64,000 nt of DNA. Origin: Siphonodentalium dalli (taxonomy: Eukaryota > Mollusca > Scaphopoda > Gadilida > Siphonodentaliidae). The translations under genes were made by a program, and so were the position numbers. The notes below the pieces were generated by a model. It worked only from the letters and a program-made list of their open reading frames with translations. It ran no database searches and was not told the origin of the DNA. Below are positions 14,301 to 29,300 of this stretch, in pieces. Position 1 is the first letter of the stretch, and the number at the start of each line of letters is the position of its first letter. Location of the stretch: the NCBI GenBank assembly GCA_032622095.1, contig CP136062.1:145100351-145164350 (forward strand), written 5' to 3'.

Positions 14301-17300
14301 TTTAATGTGGCAGATTCATACTTTATTGTATACAATATCTATTCTCCATATTCAGATTCATGTACGCTATGATGTTTTTCACAATATTGTAGCATGTGAA
14401 GGGGCGCAACTATATTCTAAATGATTACTGGTAGACGCAATGTAGAGTTATCTCTCATGTGATTTCAAGGCGAAAAGCGCGACCAAATAAGGAAATATCC
14501 ATGTAACCAGTGTGTTATAATCACACCACGCTTAGCAGCTGAATTAACGCAGGTGTAAATGTTTATGTTTCTTTTTTACAGATAGAGGATTTCCCGACAT
14601 ATCGCTCGTTAAGTCAAATGTTTTCTTGCCTTAATTGGCGTCACCTATGATGTCTGCCATTATTGCTATAGTTCGGATTTGCTAGAGAACATCGGACCAA
14701 TATAGTCTTTGAACACTAAACGTTGGTAAGAATGGACCCGCAAAATATCATTCCCTGGAAATGACGAACCCATCTAATATCGAGGTTTAGATCGATAACC
14801 ATGACTTCAAACGTAATAAGTCACTGTCAGTTATATGCAGTCACCCGATGAATTCCATCGCCACAACATTTAAGCATGTGGTCCATCTGTATCAATATGG
14901 AGACATCTGGTGCCACATTAATTATTTACACATTGGTACATGTAGTTGACAGAATCTGACATTGTAAGTTCTCTATCTAACCAGTCCTACTATCAGACCC
15001 TTGCATTTAGCGAACACAGGAACTGTCTAACTTATGACCCATTGGACGAAATATAATACATTGTACTTTTATGAAATTGTATAAGATCGGTGTAGAGTTC
15101 ATACATACCTATACGCCCAATATTGCTGATGTTCATGTGCCAGACCAATGCTAACTACTCCTGCGATTGGGGGAGATGAGTCAATTGTAACGCCATCCGA
15201 CGTAACAGTTGCGCAAAGACCGGCTCCATTGCAGCAAGTCACGGTTGTGTAGTACGTCAAGCCAGTGTAGAAATGTCCACGAAAGGTGTGGCCTGCAATA
15301 TACACAGCAGCCCACATAAAGTATGTGCGATGCATGGCATGACGTCGGAGAAACTAAAGGTTGCCTCCGAACTGATTTTACGAAGGTTGGGTTGGTTTGG
15401 TCTGATTTACAATTGTCTATCATCTTATGTTTCTGTCGTCAAAAAACGAAGGGTGCACTGAGCAATAGACAATTAACAATAGAACATTAACACACCCTTT
15501 AACCAAGCCGTCCATACGCATGGATCTGCAAGAGCATTCATTGTTAGTCGCCCCGACCAAATAATATAGGACAATATAATGTCCCATATTAGTTGGGTCG
15601 TCGAATTACTGATTTAAGACCCACAAAACGTCCATGCAGTGTGTTGTTAAAACAACACAAATGTTAAAAAGGTTATTATATGATATGTTATTTCAGTTTC
15701 AGCACAACTGTGTTGTGCTACATGTAAATGAGTGGTACTCTGGATATAATTGTAACATGTGTATATACTTCCATTTCTAACATGGAATCACACGTGGTAC
15801 ATGTGTGTGTTGGTCAACGTACCTGTTGCCTTATGAACATTTTTCATAGCCTGTTCATCGCATTCACCGGGTGCTGTCCCCAAGCATAAAACAAAGTCAT
15901 ACACTCCGGAATGTGGGTCCAAGAAGCTGTCGTAGCTCACAGTTATAACGCCGTGATTCGTTTGATAATCAACATCACCCTAGAGTAACACAAAACAATA
16001 TACCAAATTATCCTTTCAAATAGGGAACGTATACGAATTCAACTCTTGGCAGTGAACAGTTCGAATCAATCATTATTTATTTAGAAACGTAATCGGTATT
16101 TGTTTCGTGACCGATTTGCAACTCGCATGTGCTTTACATGGGAGGAAATTTGAAGTTTAGTTGGTTGGGCGTGGGGCAACTGTCACAAATACCAAATATT
16201 TAACAGAATATGAACACTCATATATGAGTACTACACGAATCACCCATTAAACAATTTTGTAGTCAACATTATCAATATTCGTGCTCAAATAATCATAACA
16301 TTCAATATATTCTGGTGATTCTTTGCGATTTTCCATTTCTAAAGATATTAGGATTGAATCACACATTAAGAGTATAATTCCTACACGTCTGTGGCAGTGT
16401 TCCTCCATTCACGAAGCTATGTTAATAATTGATATCAAAGCGTGATTTTCATTCAAATTAATACTCGGTTTGTCCTGCCTCTACGACCAACACCACATCG
16501 TCGTCATGTAGCCACATATACACAACCAGGATTAGCTGCGATCTCAGATCGTTGAATTCTTGCTATAACTACTGATGAGCTCGATCGCTTGTGCCAACAA
16601 CTCTCTGAAACCCGGAACATACACGTAACATACCAACCATCAATGCAGTTGTTCGCACACTGCAACAGTATATGCACTCGCTGGCGTATATTTTGTGGGC
16701 TTCATGCTTGGTGTACAAACAAGCCTATTCAGATGCTATAATTGTAAGTAAGCTACCTCTTGATGGTCGACAATCTCCATAACATAGCCCGCAATAGGCG
16801 GCGAACCATCAGCAATGATCCCATCAGAGTGCGTTGTGGAGAATAGTCCAGCTCCGTTCGTTGCCTGTGTAAAATATGTAGATATACAATACAGCCAGAA
16901 GTAATCCGTTCACTGGAGGGCTGTTAAGAGTGAAAGGAAAGGATGAAATGAGCAATAATTTTTTTATTAGCGTGCGTACAATAGGGATCATCGCGGGGAA
17001 AGGAAATAAATGGGCATGGTTTATGTCGACAGGATAGTTTGTAGTACGACGGTAATGCATTTGGGAGAAATTGATGACATTATAATTCCGATAGCATAAC
17101 TTAAATCAACTTAAATTCATGGAATTTTTTTATTTTGCAGATAATAAGTCGGCAAACATGTATTTTTCAGGTTAAATTTTATCCATCAGACGAGATTATA
17201 GAGATGCTGACTACCTTAGTCCCGGGGATATATGAGGAAGTTACTACGTTTGAGATTATCAGCATTGGATTAGGGAGTAGTGCGAAACACAAACATACAA

Positions 17301-20300
17301 CTTATTCAGAACAACGACATATGGCAACTTAGATGATACCATGCATGATTGAAGATTCATTCACTATGATTTTAGATCACAGTTCTTTTGAGATGAAAGT
17401 GCACGTAGTGCTCAGATGTACTTTTCCTTCCGTAAACCGAAGCCAAATTTCGTGCACGGGATTGGTCCTGGACCCAATTGAGTTATCGCTCGAGTTTCAG
17501 TAATTTGATTCTATCGCCCTTAGTCCCGTGTTGGAAACCAAGGTTCCTACAATTACACCAACATGTATCTGAAGTAGCCAGCATTTACACGAGGTACATT
17601 GCCCATGTATGTGGTGTTTGAATGCTAACACAACTGATGGGTGATTTTTATACATGCATAGAATGCAATGTCTGCTTACCGTAAGAGTAACATGATATTT
17701 ATGTCCGTCTATGAACCCAGGTTTGTCGACATCAATGGCGTTACCGTGAACTTCCGTGACCCCTACTAAGTCATCGTCACCAGGAGACGATCCAATCATT
17801 AAAGTCATGACGTCAATGCCAGTCACGTGATCAGCGATGCCTCCCCACAAAACAGTAATGAGATTATCTGTTGCCAGATAATTCATTGGTCCAGTGTCCC
17901 GAAGGGATATCCACCCAGTTGTGGGCGGTGTGATATCAACTATAAAACCAGGCGCAACAACTTGTGTCCATCTACCGGCGTGATCATATGCTGAAAATGA
18001 AAAAATGAAAATATTAATAATCGATAGGTCCGTTAACCTGCATGTTTTAACTTGGACCGTTGCGTTCAGTTACGACATCGCAATTCATATGTCCATCTCT
18101 GGCACCTTAACTCTTTCTTTACTAAATACTTATAACATATCATATCATATGATACCACACATTTCTTGTATAGCGCACATATCACCGAAGTTTCAAGGCG
18201 CTTGACAACATTAAAATTAATTAACACATTCCAAAATGTACAGTTCAAACATGCGATAATTATATAGCCCGCATTGACAACTGGTTCATTAGTTCCACGC
18301 CTAAATGTTCAGAATAATATTCCGTGAATAAATGAGTTTTCAAAAGATCTTTGAATTCATCATATCCAGGACAGCTGCGGATGATCAACGGTAGAGAATA
18401 CCACAGAGGCTATGGAAAACGATATGTCACCGAAACTACTGTCAACCTTCGGGTGTGCCAAGAGCATTAAGTCCTCTGATCTGAGATGCGTGGGCGGTAC
18501 ATATGCACACACATACTGCTACTTATATACGAGTAGTTGCACTAGGGACTGTTCAGATAATGCGTTCGACAAACGACCACAGGACGTCTGTTGAACTTAA
18601 TATCTGAACAGCTCCCAACAGTGAACAGGAATCCTTATTCATCTGTATTTGATGTGTGTGTCGGACGTCTGCTTATATTTAATGAACATCCCTACAGGCG
18701 AATAATAGGCCATTCTCATTTATACTCATATAACTGATGGAAGAATACGTTTAATACCGAGTGTTTTCACGCAAAGGAGACTACAGAGAACCCTTTCTCC
18801 TAACAGAAATATCAGTTTCATTTTCCATGCAGCTATGATATGACGCCAATGATTTGCATGTATAGTAGTAGCATGGATATCTTTTCAGAACAATAGGTGC
18901 TGCAGAATTTATAACGGAGATAATTCATCACTCAGAATTAGGTGTAATGTTTCGGGCAAAGCAAATTATTTCTAAAAACAAAATTAAGTTTAATTGAATC
19001 TTTCAGAAAATTTTACGAATAATAATAATATACAAAAAAACAAAAAATATTGCACAAGATAAACGGTCTACATTTTCCTATACATCCCCTAGTTTTAAGA
19101 TAAAGATTTGTTGTGAAAGAATTAGTGCTTGTCGTTGCTGACAATGCTAAAACAAGCCAGATCTGTGTCATATTGAAAGACACATTCGGAATATTTACGA
19201 GTTGAGACCAAAACAAATACCCGATGTGTACCATATGTAAAATTAGTTAATAATGAGTGTAATACTATTACGTTTCTGTGTAAATAACCAACACCACAGC
19301 GTAAGCATTGGGTAAATATATTAGGTAAGTCTGTTATAATTTGTGCTCGATTATACCTAAATAGACAACATAACGATCCATAGAATTGTAAAATTACAAT
19401 CGGAAATATCAGACAACTATCATGGTAGTTAATATATATGAACATGAGCACACAGATGATGTATGCGTTAGGAAACTAGCAAAATGATACAGCAAAACAT
19501 TATTCAACAAGAAACACCTTTTACGGAAGCATAAAGCCAGACTCCACTCAACAACGTTAAATTTGTTCTTTGAGCGTGATTCGTGTTCCCCACAAATGTT
19601 TCTTCAATTACGTCAGATCCTCCTGACTGCGTCCCTACAAAATAAAGTTTAATCATGTCACCACCAGAGTGCTGGGTAAGTTTTCGACTTGAGATCGTCA
19701 TGATAAGAATTTAGTTCGGGTATATACTAGTACACCATGGAACATTCCTGGTACATCATTGTAGTATTGAGTTTGTTGAACTTGTCAATTCCTCAAACGT
19801 CAAATCGTCATTTGGGTAAACGTATTACAACTCTTACTCGAATCACGGTCGTATCTGTTATGACGCTTGCCTATATACATACCGATACCAAATTCAAAGG
19901 ATTGTGAATTGTAAAATCTGCGACAGTGACCTGGCGGGGAGGGGGGGGGTCGGGTCTTCGTCGCCACCCGGATATCCAAGTTTGAATTTACAACTGCGCC
20001 TATTCTCTTGAACCAGATCTTAGTAATTACATTAGCACCCCATAGGTTGGACATTTTGGTCCTAAAATTTGACTGACAGTATGAGGAAATATGCTCCTAG
20101 GTCTCAGAACATATTTCACATGGGTTGAACAATTACATTTTCAGAACCATTTCTTTATACAATGTATTGGGGAGACCAATGCTATTCATCAAAAATGAAG
20201 TTGCTCTTGAACTGGATGCGTGATTGGCCGAACACTACCAATATAATTGTTTTGAAATCACTTATTGAAAATATTGACCAATCTGACGAATTGTGCAATC

Positions 20301-23300
20301 TGACACACCATTAATGTTATGTATCTAAAATAAATATACACGACTGTTACTGTTGAAATAAGTACCATTGAATTAAAAAAAAATACTCGTACCTATCTGA
20401 TAAGTGTAGTGTGAGGTAGCCGTTATATCGTCACCGGTGCCATATCGCCCTATATCCGAGAAGCCGTGCCATCTTAGCTGAATTTTGTTATTGACAGACG
20501 TAAATCCGTCGGCCGCAGTCAATACCTCTACCATGCCTCCGGTAGGAGCGTGATCGTCGACAACAAATCCGTTGCCACATGTGTCGAAACTACTTAACTC
20601 TTCCATGTTGGTCTCTCTTTCGGCTGACCCATTTTCCACTCGAGCGCATATATAATAAATTCGTCCATTGACCAGTTTGATATGCCTGAACACAATCAGG
20701 CCTTCATGCGAAGTCTTCGTTGCCACGCATCCTGGCTCTTCGTTGCATGACAGAAGAGGCGTTGTTGGTTGCTCCACAAGGAACCATTGCACTAGTCTAT
20801 CATCGGTATGAAGAATAACACCAGCAAGTTGCCCTTTTGTCGTTGTATAGTCGATGTCAGCGTCATGTAGGCTAGTGATGTGATCCCCAATGTATCTGCT
20901 ACTGAGATACTCTGAGATTGTCTCCACATTTTGCTCCTCTGGGTTGACCTCATAGAGGTGTTCCGCGGTGTATGTATTATAGTGGTTATCTGCATGCACT
21001 GCCTTACATCGTGTGAATGATTCTCCAGCTGGACACGTCGCCTGTATACAGGCATATGCCGTTTTAAAAAGATGATGTTCTTTCAAACACTGAAATTATA
21101 AACATGCCAGTGAGTTTGTTAAGGACGATGCATACAGCTATGCTGCACCCGTTAAGGTTGTGTCCGCTGGTGCGTTGAACATGTAATATACGAACACTAC
21201 CAAAGCGTTCCACCCGACCATAATGAGAGTTATCGCACCAGTCGAAAAATATTTATAAAACAGGAAGCCTCATGACTCAACAAAGTTTACTTACGGTACG
21301 CCTTTAACTAGACTAAAGCAAGTAACTATGTACAGAACAATAACTTCAACTTTTAGTGGTTTCAAACACATGTCGTACATGTATAACAAGCGTTAGTTAC
21401 TTGAATTGTGTGAAACGTTGGAATGACTTTTTGTTCTGACAAAACTAAAACTGATTGGAAAATTAAACGCGAAAAGGCATACTAAGAAAATGTAAAAAGG
21501 AACAATAATGGGGAAAACAAGCAAATCCATTGAAAAACCTAACCGTGTTTTGTTCCATTATACAAAAGATATATCAGAATGTGTGGAGGCACTGTACGTA
21601 TGATGTGTTATATGTTCATTGCTCCTTACTGTGAGTGAAACAAATCTCATTTCTAATTGAGATGTCCATGATAGGACAGGAATGCCACATTGTGATATAC
21701 ACACACTAAGATAAATCTTAAATTCAGTCTATATTTTCGCCAGTGACGAAGTTCGACTATGACCAGACTGCGATGCACAATTTAACCACTAAATGGGACA
21801 TCCTAAAAAAATAATCCATTTCCAGTTAGACGCGCATCCAACATATCCTCGCGCAAATACCTACATAGGTACATAAGGTGAATATTTGATTATGAAATAA
21901 GCAGATAATGGAGTCATACCCGTTATTTCGTTTTATGGCGCGGGCCACAGTGAAAACACACGTTAAAGAGCGTACACCTGGAAAGTCGTGAGTTGGCATA
22001 TTTTTGTCATTGTCCACACATAATCTGCTTAGAATCGCCTCATTGTGAGTCGATGATGTGACTAAAACGCTCTCATTTTCAGCAAGTTATCTTATAAATA
22101 GATAATATGCGGGTTTTCGAGAGAACAGGCTGGCATATCACACTCAGTCGTCAGTGAGATCGAAGTGTAAAACGGAACGGATCTACCGTTCTCAGTACAA
22201 CACAATACATTTCTTTAAAAATGTGTAAGAATTTTATATAATGTATATATATATATAAACCAAGTTTTTCTCCACCGCTGGGACGACATAGATTTGGTCG
22301 ATTGCGTCACCTGTGGGCCACACTTGTCCAATTGCAATGATAGGAGGCGTGGTCTGTCTGTTTATTATCGCTACTTGTCAATGCATTGTCTGGTCACGCG
22401 ACCTGTTGTCGCTATCTAATCTCCTAATCAGGCGAATAACCCGTGCGCTTTGAGAAATCACGACGAATGCACGGTCTGTTGTATAGCGATCAGGTATTAT
22501 CTAATATCATGGACGAACATGACTTTCGGAACTCAAAAATATCTCTTGAGGGCATGGGTGGGGGCCCGCCACAAATACCCCATAGAAACACCACCATCCC
22601 GTACGGTTGAAAATGGGGTATGGACCATTTTCGAGAACGGGAAAGATTTCGGCGAATTTGACGGCATGAATGTGCGGCCCGCCCCAAATGCTCGATAGAA
22701 ACCCCTCACCCCTGGAGAACTGGGGTATGGACCATTTTCGAGAACGGTAAGGATTTAGGCTAATTAATTTGGCAGCAGGAGTGGGTGGCTCGATCAAAAT
22801 ACACCATAGAACCCCCCCCCCCACCCACCCGAGGAGGTGGAAATGGGGTACGCCCAAATACCGAATAGAAACACCCCAGCCCTCATCTCCGGGGAATGGT
22901 ACCTCAAATAACCCCCATAAACACCACACCTCTCACATCCGGACCATGTCCGAGAACGGTAAGGATTTCGGCCAATTTGACGACAGTGGTGTGTGGCCCG
23001 CTCCAAATATCCCATAGAAACACCCTACCATCATCCCTGGAGGGTACCACCCTGATGGGTGAAAATGTGGTATGGAGCATTTTATTCTTTATTCGCAAAA
23101 AAAAATGCATCTGTCGGTCAATATTACGGCATGTGTAGGTGGCCCGCCCCAAATATCCCATCGAAATACCCCACCCTCACCCGGGTGTCGGAATGGGGTA
23201 TGGACCGTTATCGAGAACGGTAAGGATTTCGGCCAATATGACGGCATTGGTGGGCGGCCCGCCCTCAAATATAGTCCATAGAAACACCCACACCCTCACT

Positions 23301-26300
23301 GCGGGTGGTTCTACCACAGCAGGTGAAAATCGGGTATGGACCCCGGGGTGCGGGTTGGGGTGTTTCTAGGGGGGCATTTGGGGTGTGCCACCCACCGTTC
23401 TCGAAAATGGTTCATACCCCATTTCACCTCCCCCCTCGGGGTGGTACCCCCGGGCGAGGGTGCTTCTAGGGGGTAGTTGGAGCGGGCTACCCAGTCCTGA
23501 CGTCAAATTGAACGAAAGCCTTACCGTTCTCAAAAATGATCCATACCCCATTTTCACCTCCTGGGGTGGTTCTAACAGGGTTGAGGGGTGGGTTGTTTCT
23601 ATTGGACACTTGAGCGGGCCATCCATCCATGCCGTCAAATTGGCCGAAATCCTTACCGGTCTCGAAAATGGTCCATATCCCATGTTCACCCCCCGGATGT
23701 GAGGGGTGGGGTGTGTCTATGGCTTATTTGAGGCGGGCCACCCACCCATAACATAAAATTGGCCGAAATCCTTACAGTTCTCCAAAATGGTCGATACTCA
23801 ATTTCCCCTCAGGGTGGCCGTTACCATCCCCGGGTGAGGGCTGCGGTGTCTCTGGTGGGTATTTGGGCGGGCCACCAACCCATGCGTCAAATTGACCGAA
23901 AGAGACCTTTTTGTGAATAAGGAATCAGATTCAAAAGTCATGTTCGTATCTAACGTGCCAAACTGATCAGTCAGATCCCTCCATGCTCCCAGTTGCCAAA
24001 GCGACATCCGAACGAGCGAATTGCAAACAAACATATATAGCAAGAAATCATCCATCACACTGGCACATATTTTGTTAGAATTTATCTCATAAGTACCAAC
24101 TTCGCCTCCCCGAATTCCACTAAGACTCTCCTGTATGTACATTTAGTGACAAACGCCCGAGCATAAACGCCTCCCCCATTTCAAAAATACACTTCCAAAT
24201 ACGCGAAGAAACAACATCAATACTGGGCGAAAAATATCGACCGAATAATTAAACCCACAAAACTAGGTTTTAGTAAAACCTGGTGCAGGGTGGTTTAACT
24301 TTGACGTTTTTTCAAGGTATATTTAAAGGTATATTTTCGAGACGAGACGTCTGGTACGTATAAATCATATATACATAAGCTTATACTGATGATTATATAG
24401 CCAATTCACCACTAACAATTAGTAATATTACCATATCTTTATCACGTCAATAAAACCTAGTTTCAATTGAGATCGAATTCCCCAAACTTAAACTGAGTTT
24501 ATCACAAAACTCGGTTTAACTACACTAAAACCCAGTTTCACTCACATAAAACCTAGTTTAGCTACAGTAAAACCAAGTTTAAATCCTACTTAAACCTAGT
24601 TTAAACTGGAGTTAAACCTGGTCTAGAATAAAACGTAGTCTAAACCAGAGATGCCGATTCGGACCCATGTGTTTGACTTACCCCAGTTGCGTTCGCGGAG
24701 CCATGGACAACAGACCATGGCTGTATGAGTTTACTTCCGTTAACGTCCAACCCGAGTGACCAATGGTATACAGCCCCGACGTCGTCCATGGTCGAACATG
24801 TCACCAGGTCATAGGTTATCCTGATTTTGGCGCACTTCGACTTTTCATCATCAACAATAACAGCTGTGGTCAATTCCAGGAAACGTGGGTCCGGGTCAGA
24901 AACAACGAATGGACTCGAGAATGCTTCCCCAAGTTGAGTTGACCTTACACGTGGTATGACGCCAGTCACATAGTTTTTACTTGGTTCCAGGTGAAGTTCG
25001 CGAAGATTGGCGGAACTTTTTCGACCTGACACGATGTCCTCGTGGACAAGTTTCAAACAGTCTGTTGATATGTTTGTGGTACAGCTAGACTCGTATAGCT
25101 TGACTACGTAATCGGTTGTTATGTCCTTTATCTTTGGGAATTCCCAACGCACAGACAACGAACTGGTTGCTTGATGATAATACAGGTTTCTCTGACATGG
25201 ATATAATTGTATAGTGGAAGGCCACATTTGGAGAGGCAATGTTATCATGTTCGATATTTCTATGATCATCATATCTTCAGTAGGAATCATCATTCGTATA
25301 ACAGATCCAGAGGGGATTTCAATGTCATTATGAAACCTGTTGACATCAGTGGAACCGGACTTGATGGAAATGTAATCATGTCCGTCGGCCGGAGAAACTA
25401 GTGTGTATATCTGACCAGGATTCACGTGAACTACGGTGAAATGATTGTCCAGTCCTTCAGCAGAGAAATTCAATTCCAATGGTGAGCAGAACTCAGATTG
25501 CCATACTACTGCTTCGGACCATAATTCTGATTTATCAAGAACCGTTACTCCATCGGAGGTCGATTCTGTCTGGTAATCGCCATGCTTAGCCTTTATTGAG
25601 AAAAAATATCGTCTGTTATAAGCGATATTGACAGAGCTAAGACAGAAGTTGTTCAAGTCCGATGACACCTCGGAGTACGGGATGATATCAACTTTCCCTC
25701 TAATCGATCCGACTCCTAGATATAATGATACGTTCCGGGTGTGATCGAATCCAGTCCAGACAGCGCACATTTTGTTCTCGGAAAGATGGTAATCAACGTC
25801 TGTGTGTTCCAGATCTGATGGGTCAACATCATGAACGACTCCTGGAACCGGCGACTTCTGTGACTTCATTTCGAAATTGTCAGTGTCAAACGTTGTTCGA
25901 TGACCGACAGTGTCGTAGATATACAGCTGGAACCGGTAACTAAAACCCATATCATTGTCAATTTCTGCCAGTAGAGCCAGTCTGAATTGAATGCATCCTC
26001 GCCGGCCAATGACTTCGCATGCATCAACACCATTGCCACCAAGATTAGAGTCCATGACATCTGTAACACGATAACCGTCTCGAACTGAAATATTTTACGT
26101 TATAGAATGTTAGATATACATGTAGTGCACATTGTATGTACACATGGAAGTGGCTGGACGGTCTCCGTTTGGGGGTCTCAAACTTTGAACTTCCAACTAA
26201 CTCTCGAACCTCCTTGAATTAGACGTAAGTGAATTAGTTCAATTCAGAGAAAATCCATGTATTACTCAGTGGATCGATTAAGCTTATCGGTAGGGCGATC

Positions 26301-29300
26301 TTGGTTTGGGCAGCAATTACGTGCAATAACGCGCTTGATGGATGCAGTTCACGTTTGCGAAGTCGAAATGACGAAATGACTTCCCGGTTTTGAGGAAAGT
26401 AGAAAGTTTGATATTACGACATATAATCCCCAAAATATCGACGTCGCTAGCTAATCAACTTTTGCATTTGCATTTGTCAGATTAGAGAAAGGAAATGTAT
26501 GACCAACTTTCAAACAAGGAGATCCCAGTGAACCATCCAATAATGATCAGTATCTTTGCTTATTTGTCTTTCTAAGGCTTATGTACGTTCTATCATATAT
26601 CAAAACACATACGAACAAGTAATCTTTTAAGCGACATACAGTCAGGATTTACAATGTGTTTCAACTGATGTATATATATCACTATATTAGCTCAGCCCTG
26701 GACGACGTGGGGGATAAGGGGTGTATTCTCCGACATAAGCAAGGCGGTCGATAAAGTCTGACACATGTGTCTCCTATTCAAACTTAACAGAATGAGAATT
26801 GGGAAGATTTTAATACTACTGGACAAGTATCTTGATACTAGGCGATCAATAGTAACCATTTCTAACTTTAATGTCCGCGGAAAAAGCGTACAGCAGGAGT
26901 ATCTCAAGGATCCATACTAGGTCCTCTTCTTTGTCTACATAAACGTGTACATCAACGATATAGTCGAGGGTAATACATGCAATGTTCGGTTATATAAATA
27001 GCTTTATCTTGCCATAGAAGATCCCATCATGGCTGCAGATTTCATTACTTCAGACTTACACAAATAATCAACAGGTACAAGTTATATTCAATCCACTGAA
27101 AAGACAACACTTGCTTGTATCGTGGAAACAATACATTCACCAACCAGTATTGAACATGTCTAATGATAGCATAGATGCGGTAAACACACATACGTGCACT
27201 TGTACGGGCACTTGTACAAGCAGCTAGATTAGTAAGCGGAGGGACAAGATGTTGTAATAAAGATATACTCTCCAATAAATTGAGTTGGAAAATTATCGAA
27301 ACGGTGAGAAAAATCTAAACATTTGTTATTTTTAAAATGACGACAAAGCTCAACCTTACTTATACAATACAGTTCCGAACAAAGCATCGTGTACCCGTGG
27401 ATATGCCACGAGAAAACATTACCTTAGATCCCCCTTTTGCAACGCTCTTACTGATCAGAAATCCTTCCGTCCTCACACGATCATAGGAACGAATTAAAAC
27501 CAGAAGCGAGAAGAAATTTGAAACCCTGACTTCAAAACGTTATGAATAGCGGTTATAGAGAGCGTCCCCGATATGTGGAGAGCAATTGAGATATACCATT
27601 GCGATTAAATTAAGACTGGAATGTAGTGATGCAAATTATGATCTTTTAGAGATAATCTTTATGTATATGTGGTGCTGGTAAAATAGCAGCACATTTTCTT
27701 TCCTATTCACACATTATCCACTGAACAAATAAGTGTTTTGAAGGGTTAATAACACGACCAGACGTAATAACCTTATTAAATGGAAACCGCGAACTGTCAC
27801 AGGAAGATCATATTGATATTTTCCGAGGGTTCAGAAATGTATAGTGTTATCAAAACGATTCTCAAATTGAAACTTTTCCCAAAAACTCGCCCTTTGTACA
27901 AATAAACATGCCTGCATATATGAAAACACTCGATGTGACCAAATATATATCAGTATAAATTACATAATACATTGTTATACAGGCATAACAATTTGAAAAT
28001 CTCGAGTTACTCGTAATTCGTATATAAGGCTGACAATGACATACTATAGCAAAATTAAACATGAAATCATAACCTAAATGGCAAAAGACAATTGTGAACA
28101 ACAAATAAAGAAACCAACCGTGAATGCCAAATATGGGGATATGGCTGATATATGCGTTATCCTTTTTCCCAAATTCCATTTTCTAATGTAATTGTCTTTA
28201 TGTTATGTTATAGTATTTGTTCATTGCTGCGTGGTTTGGAGAAAATACACATGATTACATCAGGGAATGTAGTCAACAGTAGTAAGCCAATGAAAAATAT
28301 ATCTCATATAATTACGTACATGTAGAATGTAGTGTGATTTTGTTCTATATTCCCAGTGGCTATCTATTATTCGGTAATTGTTTAGAGTGATCGTGATCGC
28401 TTACATAGACATGTAAACGACAAACAGAACTAACTATAAGACATTATCTTATCCTTAAACTCTCGCTCATAACAAGCAAATGTAAACGCACATACATATA
28501 CCAACAACAACCAGTATAATTGAAAAAAATTTAACAAAAAGGACGGGACAGAAAGTACACTTCCACAATATATTCTGAAATTATATGCACTATGCACTTC
28601 GCGCGCATGTTGATCGTTTAAACAGTTTAATTTAAAAAAAAGATTTAACGTCTTGGCTGCTATAAGTCAGTACTGCGTACGGACGTAAACTGTCACGCCG
28701 TGTGCTATACGTACGGACCTACTTCACAACTGGAACTTTGAGATTGGTGCATCGGGAAAATTGTATCTCGAATTTTCAAACAGTGTATGACGTTCCACGA
28801 TTGTGAATGGTAATAGCCATTTGAGCTCCTCAATTTACTAAATTTCGAAAAAACTAACGCCGTTATAGCACCGGCCATCGCACCCCCGAGTCACCACACC
28901 AGATGTGGTTCAAATCGGCCCAGGGGTTGGTAAAAAAATCCGAACAGTCAGAGACACATATCCTACTCTTTTATATATATATATATATACAGATTAGCAT
29001 AATATTATGTATGTTGTACGTACCGATACTGTAGTGGATTTCTAGATTTCCATCGGTTTGTTCATCGTCGACAAACGCATCATCCTCCCACTCTATCCGG
29101 ACCACTTCTCCGTCAATTCGAATGTGAACACGGTCAGCATTCACCCGGGGTGGAGTTTGATCAACGACAACAGGACCAATAGTCACCTTCTCTTGTAAAC
29201 CCGCTTTGTTGACAGCCAGTAAAACGTAGAAAAACTCCGAGCCGGTGCTGAGACCAACATGGGAACGTTTATAGTGCGTGTGAGAATGTACCTGTGTGAA

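Noticed and set aside
22450-23702. Cluster of overlapping open frames on both strands
   Set aside because: GC-rich minisatellite lacking stops; no recognisable domain, and inverted halves encode unrelated peptides.
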